DNA of 64,000 nt from Ceratodon purpureus. Its lineage: Eukaryota > Streptophyta > Bryopsida > Pseudoditrichales > Ditrichaceae. The stretch is taken from NCBI GenBank assembly GCA_014871385.1, contig CM026423.1:11649952-11713951 (forward strand), given 5' to 3'. Under the pieces are notes generated by a model. That model was not told the DNA's origin and ran no database searches. It worked only from the letters and a program-made list of their open reading frames with translations. Positions 59,901 through 64,000 of the stretch are shown here, one piece after another; position 1 is the first letter of the stretch, and the number at the start of each line of letters is the position of its first letter. Made by a program: the position numbers and the translations under genes.

Positions 59901-60064
59901 TAGCTTCACCCATGACACACAACAACAAGAGTAGTGAACAAACATAAGACTATCTAATTCCATAACACTCACAGACGCATTCTATTGGAGGATGCATCCT
60001 GAATCTACTGTTCATCAATTATTGGCTACTGGTTTTCCATTGTTCTTAACCAAGAAGCCTACTT
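56973..60064. other. AT-rich intergenic DNA with low-complexity tracts
   Basis: No gene supported. It contains an irregular GGAATCTTT repeat tract at about 57590-57755, poly(A) runs near 58325 and 59190, and one short telomere-like TTTAGGGG word near 58292. Confidence 0.45.
57590..57755. repeat. GGAATCTTT-type minisatellite
   Basis: About ten imperfect copies of a 9-17-bp unit (TTTGGAATCTTT). Confidence 0.7.
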
Positions 60065-60475
60065 ATAAGGTAGAGGGTTGTATTCCCGACTGAATTTCAG
60101 ATTTGCATACTCAGATTTGTGAAAGATTTTTTTTTATATTTTTGGATGCTCCGCAAAGTTATTGCAAAGGCATCCTCCAAAAAATTAAATTTTTGAGCAT
60201 TTCTACAATTTTCTATGAATTTTTGAGTTTGAAGGCATAGAGTGGCCATTAACCGTTCACTAGAGTGCTACATTCATAAGCGGTTGGATTCTGAAAATAG
60301 AACGCTTTGGCACCGATGAGAACCAATCATAAACTTTCAGTTTTCCCAAGTATGGACGTAATTAGAACCCTCTTGGTCATTTTCTGAAGTAAGGCTAGTT
60401 GGTTCTTGACACCCCTTCCCCAATCAGTAGGGGTCAGGATTGCAACCCGCTCGGGAATACAACCCTCTACCTTAT
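60065..60475. mobile_element. Possible 411-bp foldback/MITE
   Basis: A perfect 25-bp inverted repeat pairs 60065-60089 with 60451-60475 (arms begin ATAAGGTAGAGGGTTGTATT). TTAT lies next to both ends, so the target duplication is uncertain. No coding capacity. Confidence 0.5.
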
Positions 60476-62211
60476 GTGATGGGGCCATTATTGGTTATGG
60501 GTATGTCTACCTTAGCGAGGCATGTCAAAGCCATCTAGTCGAACGAAAGGATTTTATCAAAGGATGAAGTCTGATTGGACCTGTAGCCCATTCCATCTTA
60601 TGGTTGTTTCGAAAGATAATAGCGGAGGACATAAGGTTGATATCATTTGCTTATATGTGTTATAGCTTGACTTATGTCCTACTTTCCCATGCAATTGAAA
60701 ACACATAAATAAAATCCATAGATCCAATTGATAATGATTTGATGTAAGATGAAGAGTTTGGTACGACCTAAAACCTTGAACTATATTTTTTTTAGAAATT
60801 AAGAATAAAGAGTAAAAAGTTGTGAATTTTAAAACAAAATTTGAATTACCTTCATACTTTAAAAATGAAAATTTGTTGGGACAAACAGAGGAAAAGGGGG
60901 AAGGGGTTGAAGGCTCAGAGACGGGCTCCGTACCCATTTGGGATGACCCTTACTGACTAGGCCCGTGCTTCCCTCTTGACAATGTTGGGGAATCCAAATG
61001 TTGAATCATGACACCTTGACCCTGGGAGATGCTTGGTGACTAACATATGTTAGCCAGTTGGCAAAACACACACAATTGTAGGCTGTTTCAGTTGTGCCCA
61101 CATTCGAATTCCGCAACGTTGCAAAAGGAATTCCAACCTCGTAGAGATGCTTGACTTTTGATCCAGCACTCAACTGTGGCATGCACGGTAAGGTGGAGTT
61201 ACTTGAGTACATATTCCATTTGATTTCTATAATATCTCAAGTGCCTGTAGTTTACGAGCACATGGATGTACGTTTGACTCAGCAATGGCAAAAATTTAGT
61301 TCAAAGCTACTGTTAAGTTGTTTGTGATTGGTCACTAGTTGATGATTTTTTCTGGGATGATCTCATACAACCTGCAGCAAATAGCAACCTGCAGCAATCT
61401 GACTCTAAATTGAATTCGAAAGACATCCCCGTCGTGGCAACCTACCATTGGAGTATGAATTTTTTTTCAGTGTCTTAATTTGCTCATGAGTCATGGTCAC
61501 GGTGCATTTTTCTGGAAGTTGAACTTCTTTTTGGCCAAATGGGTTCATAATTTACTTTCCCAAAGCTGAAGAACTTTCAGGCACAGTGCACGGTTGTGGA
61601 AGAATTTCAGCTAAATTCAACCTTTTGGGACTTCAATCTTTGCACCACACAGAGTGAAGATGTATATATAATTGGATTAAAAATAGAATGGAATATCAAT
61701 TAAATAATATTCAAGTAACGGTGCCAGATTTCATTTTTAGACACTTTAGATGATGGAATTTTGCAGAAGTTGTTTTTCCTTTATCTAGAGTCCAATTTTA
61801 ATGGTTTTTCTTTGGGTTGTATTCCAATTCTAGTCAAGATAATTTAACCCCTAAAGTCAAAATCGACCCCATCAATGTTGCTAGTCTACACTGACTTCCA
61901 AACGATCATTTCTGGAATTGTTGTAATTTTTTTTTCAACTTGATTTTGAGAGCCATCCAATAAGTCTACCTACCAAGTTTTATCAATTTTTACCGTACTG
62001 ATCTTGAGATATATTTAGTCAAAGTTCTAATTTTTATAGAAACTTTCAGGCAGATTTCAACATTAGGGGTTAAGATGTTGTGAAGTTTGAAAAGTCTTTC
62101 ATTGCATAGAGTCTATTTTTGGATTATTTTGGGACTGATTTGAATCATTTTTTATAATGAAAGGTCATTTTCAATGAAGAGAAGATAAATTTTGATGTTT
62201 AGAAAAGACTG

Positions 62212-62324
62212 TTGTGAACAAGGTACCTACTGTTCAACCATTGAATTTAGTAAAAGGGCATAGATTATTGTGAACAAGGTACTTATTTGTTCAACCATTG
62301 AATTTAGTAAAAGAGTATAGATTA
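62212..62324. repeat. 56-bp tandem duplication
   Basis: Two near-identical copies, 62212-62267 and 62268-62324, containing TTGTGAACAAGGTAC and TTCAACCATTGAATTTAG. Confidence 0.8.
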
Positions 62325-62549
62325 GGCTTACAGAACTATTCTTCTTTTTCGAAAGTACACCTTGATCAATACTGGTAATATGTAAAGAAAGGCAATAATT
62401 TTGAGTAGTAGTTAATTCATTAAACAACAAACATTTTATTCAATTGTACATTGGCTCCCTTGTACAATTGATTGATTTTATGAATGCCAAATCATCAATA
62501 GGTAATTAGTAGTAATAGACTAAATAATTTAGTCTTTTCACAAACAAAC

Positions 62550-62646
62550 AATTTCTTTTGATAAATTATACATTCTAATCTTCCTTTTGATAAATTATAC
62601 AATCTAATTTCTAATCTTCCTTTTGATAAATTATACATTCTAATCA
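62550..62646. repeat. Triplicated 30-35-bp unit
   Basis: Three copies of a unit containing TTTTGATAAATTATACA, slightly diverged. Confidence 0.75.
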
Positions 62647-62756
62647 ATTGTTGAAATTTATAACATTTCTTATAAATAGCATATGAAGGTGCTAAATTAG
62701 ATTTTTGAATGATTGGTGGCTAGATTCATTACATCTGCACTTTAGATCGCAGGTAA

Positions 62757-62803
62757 GGATATATAAAGCGACAATGGGCCTGTGTCGTTTCTAACCCTAA
62801 TTC
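62757..62803 (+). promoter_or_regulatory. Promoter-like cluster: TATA, GGGCC and telo-box motif
   Basis: GATATATAAAGC is followed within about 40 bp by ATGGGCC and AACCCTAA, a motif set common in promoters of plant ribosomal-protein and other growth genes. Pyrimidine-rich leader and a possible acceptor (TTACAG near 62847) follow. No recognisable ORF lies downstream, so this may be a decayed promoter or the leader of a spliced gene. Confidence 0.35.
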
Positions 62804-63487
62804 TATGACTGCTCTCCACCTCTCTCAGATCTCTTTTCCAATTACAGGAGTAGTCAAGCTTCTTTAGACAGAGTAGCACATGCTTAGTTCAGACATTTTA
62901 GTTTTTTAGCTACTTGATTATGTACTTATTTTCATGACTGTTCTGAGTCTTCTGTCTTAGTTTGACCTTCCCGAGCTTAGCTCTCCTCAAATGAATTCTC
63001 ATCCTAGTTGGTCTCTGGTTACCTCCTCAATCCTTTGAATTGTTTCTAAGATTAAAGAAAGCTACCGGTTACCGCCGGTTGTCTTTGCTCCATGCACTTG
63101 TGCCTTTGTTTCCCTTTCTTTATTTAACCCTGGTGGAGATTTAGAAGTCAAGCTTCTTTTGACCTCCAAATAGAGTATCTCAAAGTAACTCCTTGTCTAC
63201 ACTCTAGACTTCCGCTTTAAGAGTTAAAAGCATACCACATCCATGTAGTGATTCTAGTATAATTTTACAATTTTACCTTTTCTATTTTTTAAAATGCTCA
63301 CTGACCATGTGATTCACACTTAATTGAGATTCAAGAACCAGTAAACACAATACAATGCGGTACACAAAATTTAATGTCCCTAATATCATCATTTTCCTCC
63401 TTTTAAGTGAAGGTGAGTGTAGTAGTATCCACCGAAAATGCCAAGCCTAAAATGATATTGGCAACTCCACCCAACATTCAACCAAAC

Positions 63488-63495
63488 TATAAAAA
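63488..63495 (+). promoter_or_regulatory. Possible TATA box
   Basis: CTATAAAAAATG on the plus strand about 180 bp before the ATG at 63669. Confidence 0.25.
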
Positions 63496-63668
63496 ATGTG
63501 CAAAACTTAGAGAACAAAGCTGCCTGCCAAGCTATGTATCACCCAGCTAAACTTGTCTTTCACACTCTCTCAACTTCATCTCCGAACTCAACACATCTGT
63601 ATCAAGCTCCAAATCAAGCTCTAAATCAAGCCCCGTGACTAATCTTCGTGCACATCCATGATCAATCC

Positions 63669-63854
63669 ATGGCACCTCCGGAGCATATTCTCACAGTGAA
63701 GAATGCAGTCACGCCTGTCAGTCAGCCAGCCAGTCGCCACCACACCACGCCACAATCTGCAACAATCTGCAACAACAATCTGCACATGGACAAACTGTCT
63801 AGAATGATTCCTCATAGTGCTCCAATCTGCAAGCGAAGCTGCTCCCGAAACTGA
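63669..63854 (+). CDS. Possible small ORF, 61 aa
   Basis: ATG in a good context (CCATGGCACC). The reading is MAPPEHILTVKNAVTPVSQP... then a Gln/His/Asn-rich stretch over a CAGCCAG and CAACAATCTGC repeat. No family recognised. A candidate TATA lies upstream. It may be a first exon that runs on beyond the window, or chance. Confidence 0.2.
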   Translation: MAPPEHILTVKNAVTPVSQPASRHHTTPQSATICNNNLHMDKLSRMIPHSAPICKRSCSRN

Positions 63855-64000
63855 TACCATAGCTAGGGTGGTGGTGGCGCGGTGGAGTGCCAAGACGGCA
63901 CCGAGTCCTTTTTTGTTTGTTTGTAATTTCATCTCATGTACTAAACAACTAGGAATTGAAATTCACACATGCGCATGAGTCTCTGTTCCAGAGGGTAACA

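Larger units (their letters stand above)
60476..62756. other. AT-rich intergenic DNA
   Basis: No gene supported. Open frames at 60557-60937 and 61006-61212 (minus) have no protein-like signature. Confidence 0.4.

Noticed and set aside
60557..60937. 126-aa minus-strand ORF
   Set aside because: AT-rich composition, no recognisable motif, no splice or promoter context.

Overview
Eukaryotic nuclear DNA from a land plant. The host-type genes have spliced, plant-type exon structure (a cytosolic glyoxalase II and a PHD-finger/BAH protein). Recognisable pieces of cystathionine gamma-synthase and of a KUP/HAK potassium transporter are also present, and the tRNA gene has the plant nuclear tRNA-Cys layout. 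Short introns and AT-rich intergenic DNA would fit a non-seed plant such as a moss, but that is inference.

Region 1 (1-35776) is a head-to-tail array of a 595-bp unit. Each unit carries one tRNA-Cys(GCA) gene on the minus strand. The window holds 37 whole tRNA copies plus one split copy, and the array runs off the left edge. Units are almost identical in the middle; small indels and substitutions gather near the right edge (about 30000-35730).

Region 2 (3376-16634) is one 13.26-kb insertion that cuts a tRNA copy in its T-arm/B box, flanked by an 18-bp target-site duplication (3358-3375 and 16635-16652). On the minus strand it holds an L1-type LINE: ORF1 (1103 aa, gag-like with a CCHC knuckle), ORF2 (APE endonuclease, reverse transcriptase, zinc-binding domain and a long disordered tail, broken by one in-frame TAG at 8984-8986) and a possible 77-aa ORF3. 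The 3' part also carries a plus-strand ORF (5723-6214) with its own TATA box, and a tRNA-like pol III promoter motif. There is no poly(A) tail.

Region 3 (35777-46163) has two minus-strand genes whose exons could be joined in frame: glyoxalase II (7 exons, 260 aa) and a PHD-BAH chromatin protein (7 exons, 744 aa).

Region 4 (46164-53483) is transposon-rich. It has a 475-bp MITE with terminal inverted repeats, then a 5.8-kb insertion holding exon pieces of at least three different genes, all on the plus strand and not joinable into one frame. A 127-bp duplication just to its left preserves the matching empty site. This is a Pack-type or Helitron-like gene-capturing element.

Region 5 (54388-56859) is a minus-strand, B3-domain-like gene with an in-frame stop. 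Its first intron contains a 1.69-kb non-autonomous CACTA element (CACTG...AGTG ends, GTA target duplication).

Region 6 (56860-64000) is AT-rich intergenic DNA with low-complexity tracts, a pair of 25-bp inverted repeats, small tandem duplications and two promoter-like sites, but no gene I can identify.
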